The translations under genes and the position numbers were made by a program. Below are positions 24,495 to 33,434 of a DNA stretch of 55,125 nt, piece after piece (the stretch's first letter is position 1; every line of letters begins with the position of its first letter). The notes beneath the pieces are model-generated. The model ran no database searches. It saw nothing but the letters and a program-made list of their open reading frames with translations, and was not told the origin of the DNA. The DNA is from Atopobiaceae bacterium (GTDB lineage Bacteria; Actinomycetota; Coriobacteriia; Coriobacteriales; Atopobiaceae), in assembly GCA_017459605.1 (NCBI GenBank), contig JAFUCQ010000123.1, positions 1-55,125 on the forward strand, read 5' to 3'.

Positions 24495-26111
24495 ATGCCT
24501 TACGAATGTCACGATCATGACTGGGACAGCAAGGCTGGGCATGCCGTGCACGAGAGCATCCTCGCGGGGCTTTCGGAGGAGGAGCGGGCGGCTGCGGTCG
24601 CCGAGGGGATGCGGATGCGCGTACAGCGCTTCGACGACTACGGCTTCCATAGCCAGGCGACGCCGTTCTGGGATGAGGAAGTCGACTACTTCTCAGGAGA
24701 GGCGTTCGTCTATTACGACAAGCTCCTCAAGCCCATATCTGGCGAGGTGCCGCAAAGCCTAGGCGCGCTGCTCGCGATGATGGACAAGCAGAGCCTGACC
24801 GAGCTGGCCTCCTTCCTGGATATCAGTGCGGGCCACCCCACCGGTGCCGACAAGGGCAAGCTTGCCGCAATGCTCGCACGGGAGATCTCAGGCTTGCCCG
24901 CCGAGTTGCTGAGCGACCGCGTCTCGTGGTTCACTTCCGCATACGTGAGGCGGCTGCGGTCAATCCTCGAGGACGGCGGACACGCCTTGGTGCGGAAGGA
25001 CTCGGCGAACATCGCGCAAGAGTTCATATCCCCCCGCGTCCCGTTCCTGTTCGGTTTCGACTTAGGCGAAGTCGTAGAGCTGGTCGTCCCCGTCGATATG
25101 CGCGGCCCGTTGTCGCGGATCAATTGGGGCGATATTGTTTCGCAGCGCATGAACGCAGAGGCCATCGAGCACTACGTCGTCCTGCACGCCCAACTTCGCG
25201 GTATCGACACGCTTGACAACGTTTACGCCCGATGGGTCGAGTGGAAAGACGGCCTCTCACCCGAGGAGGCGCGCGCAGCGGGCGTGCGCGAGACCGGCTT
25301 CGAGGAGTTCTGCCGGATAGCTATGCGGGCCGAGCTGACCGCCGGAGAGAACTACGAGACGGTTCGGACGTGCGATGGGCTGTGGTACCTGGTCCACGGC
25401 AGCATGTTCTGGAAAGTGCAGCCCGGGAATTGCCGATGGAACGATGTGAAGGGCGAGGACGCGAAGAGGCTGGAGCGAGAGCTTGCGAAGTTTAGCGGGC
25501 ATGAGCGGGAGGCGCACGTCACGCCGGAGATGGCGCGCTTCAGCTCGCTGACCGCATGGGCCCAAAGCCTACCCGAGGCGATCGCGTTGCGCCGCTTCCT
25601 CGACCGGCGCGTGCCCGAAGGCAGCGACGAGCTACTGTTTGCGGACCACGCGGTGAGGTCGGTCGTCGAGATGGCGCGCACGCTCGACGAGGCACGCTTC
25701 CTGTACTGCCAGCTGGATTCCCTGGCCGTGGTTCAGGGCGAAGACGAGGTCAATGAGGCGGCGAGGCTGCTCGCAGAGCTGGCGAACGCGACTCCGAAAT
25801 GGGAGTACGCAGGCAGGACCCCCCGAGAGGAGTTCGACTCGGGCCAGGTTTCCGCGATTATCACGACCGAGGAGCTTCTTCGCAATGCCGAAGACGAGGG
25901 GGTGTTCGACGAGCTTGGCGGGTTCGCCGAGGTTGGCAGGCCAGATGCGTTCGATGAGATCTTTCGACTGGCGCGCGAGCATGCCGACGAGGCTGACCTT
26001 CCCTTGCCGGCAGCGTTCTACGACGAGAACGGAAAACTCAGGAAGATAGGCAGGAACGAGCCATGCCCTTGCGGCAGCGGCAAAAAATACAAGAAATGCC
26101 ATGGAAGATAG
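24495..26111 (+). CDS. Large protein with C-terminal SEC-C zinc motif
   Basis: A 538-residue protein ending in a textbook SEC-C motif, [18 protein letters not shown], which binds one zinc through three Cys and a His and is found at the ends of SecA and of many island proteins as an adaptor module. The remaining 500 residues are mostly helical and acidic, with repeated regions such as [24 protein letters not shown] resembling a SAP-like or Rho-N-like helix pair; I do not recognise a catalytic motif. The start [11 protein letters not shown] is chosen for AGGAG upstream. It is cotranscribed with UPF0158. Confidence 0.7.
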   Translation: MPYECHDHDWDSKAGHAVHESILAGLSEEERAAAVAEGMRMRVQRFDDYGFHSQATPFWDEEVDYFSGEAFVYYDKLLKPISGEVPQSLGALLAMMDKQSLTELASFLDISAGHPTGADKGKLAAMLAREISGLPAELLSDRVSWFTSAYVRRLRSILEDGGHALVRKDSANIAQEFISPRVPFLFGFDLGEVVELVVPVDMRGPLSRINWGDIVSQRMNAEAIEHYVVLHAQLRGIDTLDNVYARWVEWKDGLSPEEARAAGVRETGFEEFCRIAMRAELTAGENYETVRTCDGLWYLVHGSMFWKVQPGNCRWNDVKGEDAKRLERELAKFSGHEREAHVTPEMARFSSLTAWAQSLPEAIALRRFLDRRVPEGSDELLFADHAVRSVVEMARTLDEARFLYCQLDSLAVVQGEDEVNEAARLLAELANATPKWEYAGRTPREEFDSGQVSAIITTEELLRNAEDEGVFDELGGFAEVGRPDAFDEIFRLAREHADEADLPLPAAFYDENGKLRKIGRNEPCPCGSGKKYKKCHGR

Positions 26112-26268
26112 CGCGTGATGAGATCGCACGTATGCCATCCGGCCTTCCATGGGAAGCCTCCGTTCATCGTCGACGCCTTATCGGCCAATCAAATCTCCGG
26201 CTTTCTGCGGCAGGCTTCTGCAGTTTCTCGTCGCCTTCATTCCTGCACCAACCCGGTACAGCCTTCGT

Positions 26269-27378
26269 CTACTCTTCCAATCGCCTTCGCGCCCTGCTAA
26301 TCGCCAAGCGCAGCTTCTCTTCCAACACCTCCATCGGTGGTAATTGTGTTATGTACTCCGCCACGCGGATGTTGCCCTCGTCCAATCCGAGCAGCTCGAT
26401 GTGCTCGTCGTTCTTGCCCGAGCATAGGATGAGGCCGATGGGCTGATTCTCGCCTTCGACCATCTCGTATTTCTCGAGCCAGCGAAGATACAGCTCCATC
26501 TGTCCCTTGAATGAGGCCTCGAAATCCCCGAGCTTCAGCTCGATGGCGACGAGCCGTCGAAGCCTGCGATGGAAGAAGAGGAGGTCGATGTAGTAGTCAC
26601 GTCCGTCGATGGTTATGCGTTTCTGCCGGTCGAGGAAGGCGAAGTCGTTGCCCAGCTCGGTGATGAAGTGCTGCAGTTCGGCCAGTATCGCTGATTCCAG
26701 GTCGCGCTCGGAATAATCTCCGTGAAGGCCAAGGTAGTCGAGAAGGTAGGGGTCGCGGAACACTAGATCTTGCGACAGCTCTCCCTCTTCGCGCAGCTGC
26801 TCCAGGTCGTTCGCGATGACCTCGTCTGGCTTCCTGGCAATCGCCGTGCGCTCGTAGAGCATCGATTTGATGCGCCCTTGCAGCGTACGGCTGCTCCATC
26901 CATTGAGCTTGCACATCTCTATGTAGAAGTCGCGCTTGAGCGGCTCGTCGATGTACATGATTGTGCGAATGCATGTCCAGTTCAATTTTGTACGCACTGC
27001 GTACAAAATCTCCTCGTCGGGAAACGTCGTGGCCAGACGCATGCATTGCCGCAGATGGTGCGCGCTCCATCCTCGGCCGTATTCCGACGTGAGGCGCTTC
27101 GACAGGCCTTCGAGAGTCTGAGAGCCGTAAGCCTGGCGCTCTCCGCCCATCACGTCTTCGTTGAGCACCCTGCCAACTTGCCAATAGAGCTCTGTCATCT
27201 CAGCATTTACCGCGACGGAGACGCGTGTATGGCTTTCTTGGATAAGCTGCGAGATCGACTCGAACAGCGAATCAGCTGTTGCAGAGACGCTGTTACCGGA
27301 ACCTGTCGAATTGCCTACGAGCTGTGGAGATAATTCGCTGTTCGTTTTCGCGATTAGCTTCTTACCGCTAGCTGTCAT
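26269..27378 (-). CDS. YhcG/DUF1016-family PD-(D/E)XK nuclease
   Basis: A 369-residue protein of the YhcG family. The N-terminal DUF1016-type domain (LYWQVGRVLNEDVMGGERQAYG, LRQCMRLATTFPDEEI, WSSRTLQGRIKSMLYERTA) is followed by a predicted nuclease domain with FRDPYLLDYLGL, LDRQKRITIDGRDYYIDLLFFHR and LVAIELKLGDF, the last carrying the D...ExK catalytic set. Relatives often sit beside Type I restriction genes. The start overlaps the mcrC stop by 4 bp, so translation is coupled and it is the last gene of the seven-gene operon. A nuclease role is a family prediction. Confidence 0.88.
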   Translation of the reverse strand: MTASGKKLIAKTNSELSPQLVGNSTGSGNSVSATADSLFESISQLIQESHTRVSVAVNAEMTELYWQVGRVLNEDVMGGERQAYGSQTLEGLSKRLTSEYGRGWSAHHLRQCMRLATTFPDEEILYAVRTKLNWTCIRTIMYIDEPLKRDFYIEMCKLNGWSSRTLQGRIKSMLYERTAIARKPDEVIANDLEQLREEGELSQDLVFRDPYLLDYLGLHGDYSERDLESAILAELQHFITELGNDFAFLDRQKRITIDGRDYYIDLLFFHRRLRRLVAIELKLGDFEASFKGQMELYLRWLEKYEMVEGENQPIGLILCSGKNDEHIELLGLDEGNIRVAEYITQLPPMEVLEEKLRLAISRARRRLEE

Positions 27379-28430
27379 ACGACAATCGCCTCCTGGCTGA
27401 AGTGTTCGATAGCTATTGTATCGAGTTGCGTTCGAATGTTCTCAAACGGCATGTCCAGCCCCAGCGTCTTCACGCTGATCTGGTTGCCATTCATCTGATA
27501 CACGCCATCCGGCTGCATATCCTCGTCGGTCCTGGCATAGAGCAGCATTCCCGATACCTCGTGCGACACTCCCGTCCGGGCGAGCTCTGCCTCCTTGTTC
27601 TTGACATAGGTGAAGATCTGGTACAGGTTGCCTGAGTGCACACTGCGCTTGTCGAACTGCTGCTGTGTCGTGTGGCTGTAGTACTTCGCGTCGATGATGA
27701 GAACCGTGCCGCCGCGCGTAAGGGTGATGTCGGTGTGCATAGCGGGCAGCATGTCATCGAAGCCATCGTCGAGTACCCAGCCGATGTAGGGAGCGCCGGC
27801 GTCAAGCTCGGGGTGCTCGCGCCGGTAGTACTCCAGAATGAACTTCTCGTATAGTCGGCTCATGCGCTGCTCGTCCAGGAAGTCCATCAGGCGGGATGTC
27901 CCGTCGGCCTGTGTCTGCAGCAGGCCCTTGGCCACCAGCCAGCACACGTTCATCAGCATGCGGTAGGTCTGGTTGTTTCGGTCGAACCGCATGTGCCAGT
28001 CGACCGTCGCCAGGTCAATGTCCCCGACATCCCCGAAGTAAACCAGCAGCCGCTTGAGCTCCTTCTTGCGAGCCTTGTCGATGTCGGAACGTACCAGCAG
28101 CACCATCGTTGCCTTGAGAATCCGATTCATGCGTGTGTCCACGCTGAACTCGTCGTAGCTGCAGACCATCTGCCGCCGCAACACAGAACGTGTCTTCACC
28201 GACTCGCTCACCTCGATCTTGCCGCGCAGGGTCGAAAGCGCGTCGGTCCGGTCAACGTACTCGCGCCCGAGCCCCCGCTTGAGCTGCGAGCTCACGCCGC
28301 GCGCTAGAATGGCGGCGCAGAGCTCGGCCGTGTTGGCGAACTTCTCGGTTGCCACGTCGCGGTAGCCCTGCTCGTGAAGCACCTGGAAGGCGTAGGCGAG
28401 CATGTGGTAGATGTTCTGTATGCGGATCAC
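27375..28430 (-). CDS. mcrC: McrC-type nuclease subunit of a McrBC system
   Basis: A 351-residue McrC-family protein. The N-terminal part (IQNIYHMLAYAFQVL, RGKIEVSESV) is the McrB-contacting region and the C-terminal PD-(D/E)XK nuclease core contains DITLTRGGTVLIIDAKYY, with the catalytic Asp and D-A-K. In known systems McrC is brought to modified DNA by the GTP-driven McrB ring and makes double-strand cuts. The start is taken as GTG at 28430, overlapping the mcrB TGA in GTGA; the frame is open ten codons further inside mcrB. It is followed by yhcG in a 4-bp overlap. Confidence 0.88.
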   Translation of the reverse strand: MIRIQNIYHMLAYAFQVLHEQGYRDVATEKFANTAELCAAILARGVSSQLKRGLGREYVDRTDALSTLRGKIEVSESVKTRSVLRRQMVCSYDEFSVDTRMNRILKATMVLLVRSDIDKARKKELKRLLVYFGDVGDIDLATVDWHMRFDRNNQTYRMLMNVCWLVAKGLLQTQADGTSRLMDFLDEQRMSRLYEKFILEYYRREHPELDAGAPYIGWVLDDGFDDMLPAMHTDITLTRGGTVLIIDAKYYSHTTQQQFDKRSVHSGNLYQIFTYVKNKEAELARTGVSHEVSGMLLYARTDEDMQPDGVYQMNGNQISVKTLGLDMPFENIRTQLDTIAIEHFSQEAIVV

Positions 28431-30619
28431 TTTATCGACCTGCGCAGCGCGTCGGCCCACTCCCGCACCTTGGACGGCTCGTCGAACCAGTACTCGCGCA
28501 GCATGGGGATGAGCTCGTACTCCACGATTGCCGAGAGCTTGGCGTCGGTCACGTCCTCTGTCTTCATGCCGCAGAAGTAGCTGTGACCAATGCAGAAGCC
28601 GTCACCAAGCGTCTCGTCGGCGGCAATCGCCTCGTTCAGGCGCACCACGCAGGCGAGGAGCTCGTTGAGCTTGTCGTTACCCAGGCCGTCGCGGTACGCG
28701 ACGAACCCGTCCGAACCAAAGCCAGGCTTCAGGTCGAAGAACGCGAAGCGGCGCCTCAGTGCGTAGTCGAGCATCGCCAGCGACCGGTCGGCCGTGTTCA
28801 TCATGCCGATGAGGTACACGTTGCTCGGAACATGGAAGAGCTCACGCGAGTAAAGCAACTGCAGCTTGTTCTTCGGCCCGCGTTTGTCGTTCTCGATGAG
28901 CATGAACAGCTCGCCGAAGATCTTGGAGAGGTTGCCTCGGTTGATCTCGTCGATGATGAAGAAGTAGTCGCTCTCGTCGTCGTCGGCCGCCCTCTTGCAG
29001 AAGGTGTAGAATGCGCCCTTCTCGAGCTCGAAGCCGTCGGCTGACGGGCGGTACCCCTCGATGAAGTCCTCGTAGCTGTAGCTCTGGTGGAACTGCACCA
29101 TCATCACGCGCTCGGGGTCTTTCACGCCCATCATCGAGTAGGCAAGGCGCTTCGCGATGAAGGTCTTGCCCACGCCCGGGGCGCCCTGCAGGATGATGTT
29201 CTTCTTCGAGCGGAGCACGCCGACAAGCGTGTCGTACTGCTCCTCGCTCATGTAGGCCTCGGTGAGGAACAACTCTCTATCGTATTCTGGATAATCGATA
29301 ACCGGTTCGTCATCGACGGTTTCTTCGACGGGGTCTATGAACAGGGATGCAATCTCGGCAACAAAGTCCGGGTAGTCAGTCACGTCAGTGAGCGTCTTCT
29401 GCGCGAATTTCTTTTCGCGAGTCCAGCTGCCTCGATGCGTCCACTTCACCCTGCGGATATGAGGGTACCCATCGGTAGCCTCGGCATCGTACTCGTAATC
29501 TCCCTCGACAATACCCCTGCCGATGATCTCGCTCATGCCGCGCTTGGCGAATATGATGTCTCCGGGCTTGATGTCATGAACGAACTGCCAGTTTGCATGG
29601 GCGGAGTTCTTCTGGGAAGTGTCGCCCCCGAACGTCTCGACCAGGTCTCTTCGCAGCTCCTCCTTGGTCGAGTATTTCCGCAGATCGCCGAGCTCCTCCC
29701 AGCCTAAGCCCATGACGCCGCGCTTGAAAAAGTCGTCCCACATGGCGGCGCCGTGACCAGGCGCGTAGAGCCAGTAGTGTGCAGTAACGACGTCGGCATC
29801 GCCGAGGGCGTTGTCCTCAGCCTCTTTCTCGGCGGCCTTCTCTGCCGCTTTCTTCTCCTTGTTGACGCGCTCGGATTCGACGAAGGCCGCGTTGGAGAGC
29901 GATGGGAAGTCAGCGTATGGACAAACCTCGGTGCCGAGCTCCATCTTGATTGCATCGCATATGGCGAGGTATCGCTCACCGTCGTGGATTGGCGTGTCCT
30001 TCTCCTTCGGCACGATATCGGCAATAGCCTCACCGGTCTTTGCGACGTCGCCCATGAACCAACGGTTGCGCGAGTCCAAGTTGATAAACGACAGCGGCCT
30101 CGCCCAGTAAAGGCCCATAGTCAGCTTCCAACCGAGCCCAAACTGAGTGACAGTGTCGTTGAACGCCTCGACAAAAGCCTTGCGATTCTCGGCGTTGTCA
30201 TCGGCTGCAAGGGCGATCTCCGCCTCGAAGACTTGCCAGAGGTTGTCGATATCGTGCTCTCCGCGACGGTCATCGCCAACGAAGGCATAGAAGGTCGCGT
30301 TGAGGTTGTTGAGTACGGGGATTCCGTCGAAGTCACTTGGCACATCAGATTCAATGCCAAATGCTTCAGCAATGGCGGCTATAATCTTCTTCCTGTTCGC
30401 TTCCGAAATGCCCTTGTTAAAGAGCCCGTAGACGGTGTACGGGTCGATGTCGGCAGGAACCGACGCGCTGTCAAGCTTTGGAAGCTTCATGCCGATGCCC
30501 TCATACAGGGCCTGTAGCTTCCCAATTAATCCTATGCGGTCGTCTTTGTAGGGAAGAAGCGCTCCGGCTAGCTCCTGGTAGAAGCTGACCCATGTGCAAG
30601 TTGCTTTCGTATCGTCCAT
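28427..30619 (-). CDS. mcrB: McrB-type AAA+ GTPase of a modification-dependent restriction system
   Basis: A 730-residue protein. The C-terminal AAA+ domain has Walker A ILQGAPGVGKTFIAKRLA near residue 478, Walker B YFFIIDEINRGNLSKIFGE near 550 and the McrB signature MMNTADRSLAMLD. The middle part, YWLYAPGHGAAMWDDFF through GDIIFAKRGMSEIIGRG, looks like an EVE/PUA-type modified-base reader, and the N-terminal 230 residues are an unassigned helical domain. The start at 30619 has GAGGTGA five bases upstream; an ATG at 30643 overlaps the hsdS stop (ATGA) and is the alternative. It pairs with McrC downstream. The base modification recognised is unknown. Confidence 0.88.
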   Translation of the reverse strand: MDDTKATCTWVSFYQELAGALLPYKDDRIGLIGKLQALYEGIGMKLPKLDSASVPADIDPYTVYGLFNKGISEANRKKIIAAIAEAFGIESDVPSDFDGIPVLNNLNATFYAFVGDDRRGEHDIDNLWQVFEAEIALAADDNAENRKAFVEAFNDTVTQFGLGWKLTMGLYWARPLSFINLDSRNRWFMGDVAKTGEAIADIVPKEKDTPIHDGERYLAICDAIKMELGTEVCPYADFPSLSNAAFVESERVNKEKKAAEKAAEKEAEDNALGDADVVTAHYWLYAPGHGAAMWDDFFKRGVMGLGWEELGDLRKYSTKEELRRDLVETFGGDTSQKNSAHANWQFVHDIKPGDIIFAKRGMSEIIGRGIVEGDYEYDAEATDGYPHIRRVKWTHRGSWTREKKFAQKTLTDVTDYPDFVAEIASLFIDPVEETVDDEPVIDYPEYDRELFLTEAYMSEEQYDTLVGVLRSKKNIILQGAPGVGKTFIAKRLAYSMMGVKDPERVMMVQFHQSYSYEDFIEGYRPSADGFELEKGAFYTFCKRAADDDESDYFFIIDEINRGNLSKIFGELFMLIENDKRGPKNKLQLLYSRELFHVPSNVYLIGMMNTADRSLAMLDYALRRRFAFFDLKPGFGSDGFVAYRDGLGNDKLNELLACVVRLNEAIAADETLGDGFCIGHSYFCGMKTEDVTDAKLSAIVEYELIPMLREYWFDEPSKVREWADALRRSIK

Positions 30620-30639
30620 ATCATTCACCTCGCGACTTG

Positions 30640-32007
30640 TCATTTGCCAGCATTACCGCTCATTATGCTGGCTAGCAGCTCCTTTGAGCTTGCCTCGCCC
30701 GGATCATTAGTCCCAAGCTCGCCACGCAGCGCTTTTGCTAGTATTGCTTGCCGCGTTAACGTAGTGATCTCAAGCACGCTCCTAACAGTTGAGAGCGCCT
30801 GTTCTTCTTTCAAAAGCAAGATATCGAGCTGCCTGATAATCTCGGCCCTCTCCTCGCTACTTGGGCAATTGAACTCAAGGTTCCTGAGTCCTTTGATCGG
30901 AACTGTTAGTTGCGCCGTTCCGGTAGCTATTGCAGTCGCCTTTTCAAACATTCTTTGGCTTCTCAGTAAGTACCAAAGATACTTCTGCTCTATATCGCTA
31001 GGCTTTAGAAGCGCCATATGCCGCTGAAAACAGAATGGTCTCTCATCGTCTACCATTACAGGAATGCCATACGATCCAACTAAAGTGTAAAGGACATCCC
31101 CAATTTCGGGTTTTCTGGTTGCTGTCAAGTTGTTGTAATAATCCTCGGGTACAAAGCGCGTATCTTCAAAAGACAGATGCCCATCGTTGACATTCGATAT
31201 TACGAGAAAAGGGATGCCATTTGCTGCTTTAGGCGGGGGCATGTGATCGCCGTCAAAAATGCTCGAACATACATCACCTAAGGTCTTCTCAGTCCATGTT
31301 TCTTGGCTTATGCCATGCTCTCTTCTCCAAGGTTCCGTCAATTGACCCGAGAATGCTTTGTGAAGAATCGCCGCCTGTCTCTGCTCTGAGCCGTCGATTA
31401 CCTCGCGCAACTCAGCTTCTGCATCGTCGAGCTTTGCGAAGAGCCATTCGATGCGGGATGCGATTCTCCGCTGCTCGTGTAATGGCGGCAATGGAATGAC
31501 ATAGTCCTTGATATAGCGCGGTTGAGCACGCATGAGCGACCCGCCCACTCCAGAAACATGCGAGAGCAACTGTTCGCGGAAGAAGTGCGCAGAGAGACAG
31601 CGCATAAGAAAATTGGGTTCATAAACTGCACTGCGTATTACAACCCATTCCGATGAGGCTATAAGTGTCTCGTCTGTGTATTTGGTAACCTTCCATACAC
31701 GATTGATCCTTGGGTTGATTTTGCACAACAATACATCGTCTTTTTGTACAGATTGTTTGGTCGATCCAATTTCAGAGCCAGCAATGATCTCTGGGTAATC
31801 TTCTTCAAGACTTGGTACGCTATACAGCTCAAAAAAACGGTCTGGTGTTTTGCTTGGATCGACGGAGGAGCTTTTGTAGGAATTTACAGAGCCGATTCTG
31901 ACCCAGCACCAATTCTCTGGCACCTCATAAGGCCACTCGCTTTCTGGTACGAGAGCCGCTTCCAGCTGTTCTTCGGGCGTGAGCACACGTTTCTTCCTAG
32001 CAGCCAT
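30640..32007 (-). CDS. hsdS: Type I restriction specificity subunit HsdS
   Basis: A 455-residue HsdS with two target-recognition domains (each about 150 residues) separated by a conserved helical spacer. The repeated ends IPLPPLHEQRRIASRIEWLFAKLD and FNCPSSEERAEIIRQLDILL are typical, as are the following coiled-coil helices with RQAAILHKAFSGQLT and RQAILAKALRGEL. It sets the bipartite DNA target of the HsdM/HsdR complex. Its ATG overlaps the hsdM stop by one base (TAATG). Base composition of the recognition domains is lower in GC than the neighbouring hsdM and hsdR, as usual for exchangeable TRDs. Confidence 0.93.
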   Translation of the reverse strand: MAARKKRVLTPEEQLEAALVPESEWPYEVPENWCWVRIGSVNSYKSSSVDPSKTPDRFFELYSVPSLEEDYPEIIAGSEIGSTKQSVQKDDVLLCKINPRINRVWKVTKYTDETLIASSEWVVIRSAVYEPNFLMRCLSAHFFREQLLSHVSGVGGSLMRAQPRYIKDYVIPLPPLHEQRRIASRIEWLFAKLDDAEAELREVIDGSEQRQAAILHKAFSGQLTEPWRREHGISQETWTEKTLGDVCSSIFDGDHMPPPKAANGIPFLVISNVNDGHLSFEDTRFVPEDYYNNLTATRKPEIGDVLYTLVGSYGIPVMVDDERPFCFQRHMALLKPSDIEQKYLWYLLRSQRMFEKATAIATGTAQLTVPIKGLRNLEFNCPSSEERAEIIRQLDILLLKEEQALSTVRSVLEITTLTRQAILAKALRGELGTNDPGEASSKELLASIMSGNAGK

Positions 32008-33434
32008 TACTCCACCTCGTAGGATTTGAGCTCGGCAATGACGTCGTTCAGCAGCGATATTGCGTCCTCGAGCTTGCTGACGGCCTCCTCGGCGCTCTCA
32101 ACAGGATCGGGAAGGTCGTCGTAGTCGACAATCGAGGCGTCGCGGATGAGGCCGATGTCCAGGCTGTTCGTCTCATGCCCAGCGCTGTCGTGCTTGCGGA
32201 TCTCATCGCGCGTGAACACGTGCCAACGCTCGTCTTGTATGGCATGCCGATCCTCGGCGGTGTAGGCCATCTCGAAGCCGGCGAAGTCCTCGTGCGCGAG
32301 CGGATGCGTCTTCCCGAAGCTGCGCATGTTGGTGCGCAGGTCGTAGTACCAAACCTCGCCCGTGTTGCCCTTGTCTGTCTTTCCGCGCTCGAAGAAGAGC
32401 ACGTTCGTCTTCACGCCCTGGGCATAGAAGATGCCAGTCGGCAGGCGGAGAACCGTGTGCAGGCGGCACTTGTCCATCAGGTCGCAGCGGATTTGGTCGC
32501 CGACACCGTCCTCGAAGAGCACGTTGTCGGGTAGTACCACAGCCGCACGGCCGCCCTTCTTGAGACTGCGGTAGATGTGCTGCAGGAAGTTCAGCTGCTT
32601 GTTGCTCGTCACGTAAGTCAGGTCGTCGCGCGTCGCGCGCTCGCCGCCCTTCTTCGTGCCGAACGGTGGATTGGTGAGCACCACGTCGTACACCTGGCTG
32701 CAAGCTCCTGCGGGGGAAAGCGTGTCGCCTAGCTCGATCCTGCCCTCAATGCCATGCAGCATCGCGTTCATCAGCGCAAGGCGGTGCGTGTCGTGCACTA
32801 GCTCGCGCCCGGTGAACGCCTCCTCGCGTTGGAACTTCTCCTCGTCAGCGGAAAGGTCGAAGTAGTCGTCGGTCTGCGATTTCACGTAGGCATCGGCGGC
32901 GATCATGAAGCCGAAGGTCCCAGCGGCAGGGTCGTTGCAGAGCTCGCCAGGCTGCGGGGCGATGAGCCTCGTCATGACGTCGATGAGCACGCGCGGGGTG
33001 AAGTACTGGCCTGCCCCGGACTTCTTCTCGTTCGCGTTCTTCTCGAGCAGCCCTTCGTACAGGTCGCCAAGACCTTCCTCACGGGCCGAGTACCAGTCGA
33101 GCTCGTCGATGCTTGATATTATCTTCTCGAGGTTCTTGGGCTCGTCGATGTTGCTCGCTGCGCCCTGGTAGATCTCGCGGATGCGCCCGGTGCCGTTCTC
33201 TCCGAGCTCGTCTAGAAGCTCCTTGTAGAACTTCTTGAGCGCGATACCCGACTTGGAAGTCAGGTCTTCCCAGCGGTAGCCCTGCGGCAGCTGTTCCTCG
33301 CGTCCCGTCTCGTTCATCATCTTGAGGAACAGGATGTAGGTGAGCTCAGTGACGTAATCCTGGTAGGTTATGCCGTCATCCCGAAGGACATTGCAGAGGT
33401 TCCAGAGCTTCGCGACGATTTCCTGTGTTGTCAT
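32007..33434 (-). CDS. hsdM: Type I restriction modification methylase HsdM
   Basis: A 475-residue N6-adenine methyltransferase. The N-terminal helical HsdM domain is followed by the SAM-binding motif NDPAAGTFGFMIAAD and the catalytic LTNPPFGTKKGGE (NPPF) motif, then LRLPTGIFYAQGVKTNVLFF. With HsdS it methylates the host target sites, protecting them from HsdR. The gene overlaps hsdR upstream by 4 bp (ATGA) and hsdS downstream by one base, so synthesis of the three subunits is coupled. Confidence 0.95.
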   Translation of the reverse strand: MTTQEIVAKLWNLCNVLRDDGITYQDYVTELTYILFLKMMNETGREEQLPQGYRWEDLTSKSGIALKKFYKELLDELGENGTGRIREIYQGAASNIDEPKNLEKIISSIDELDWYSAREEGLGDLYEGLLEKNANEKKSGAGQYFTPRVLIDVMTRLIAPQPGELCNDPAAGTFGFMIAADAYVKSQTDDYFDLSADEEKFQREEAFTGRELVHDTHRLALMNAMLHGIEGRIELGDTLSPAGACSQVYDVVLTNPPFGTKKGGERATRDDLTYVTSNKQLNFLQHIYRSLKKGGRAAVVLPDNVLFEDGVGDQIRCDLMDKCRLHTVLRLPTGIFYAQGVKTNVLFFERGKTDKGNTGEVWYYDLRTNMRSFGKTHPLAHEDFAGFEMAYTAEDRHAIQDERWHVFTRDEIRKHDSAGHETNSLDIGLIRDASIVDYDDLPDPVESAEEAVSKLEDAISLLNDVIAELKSYEVE

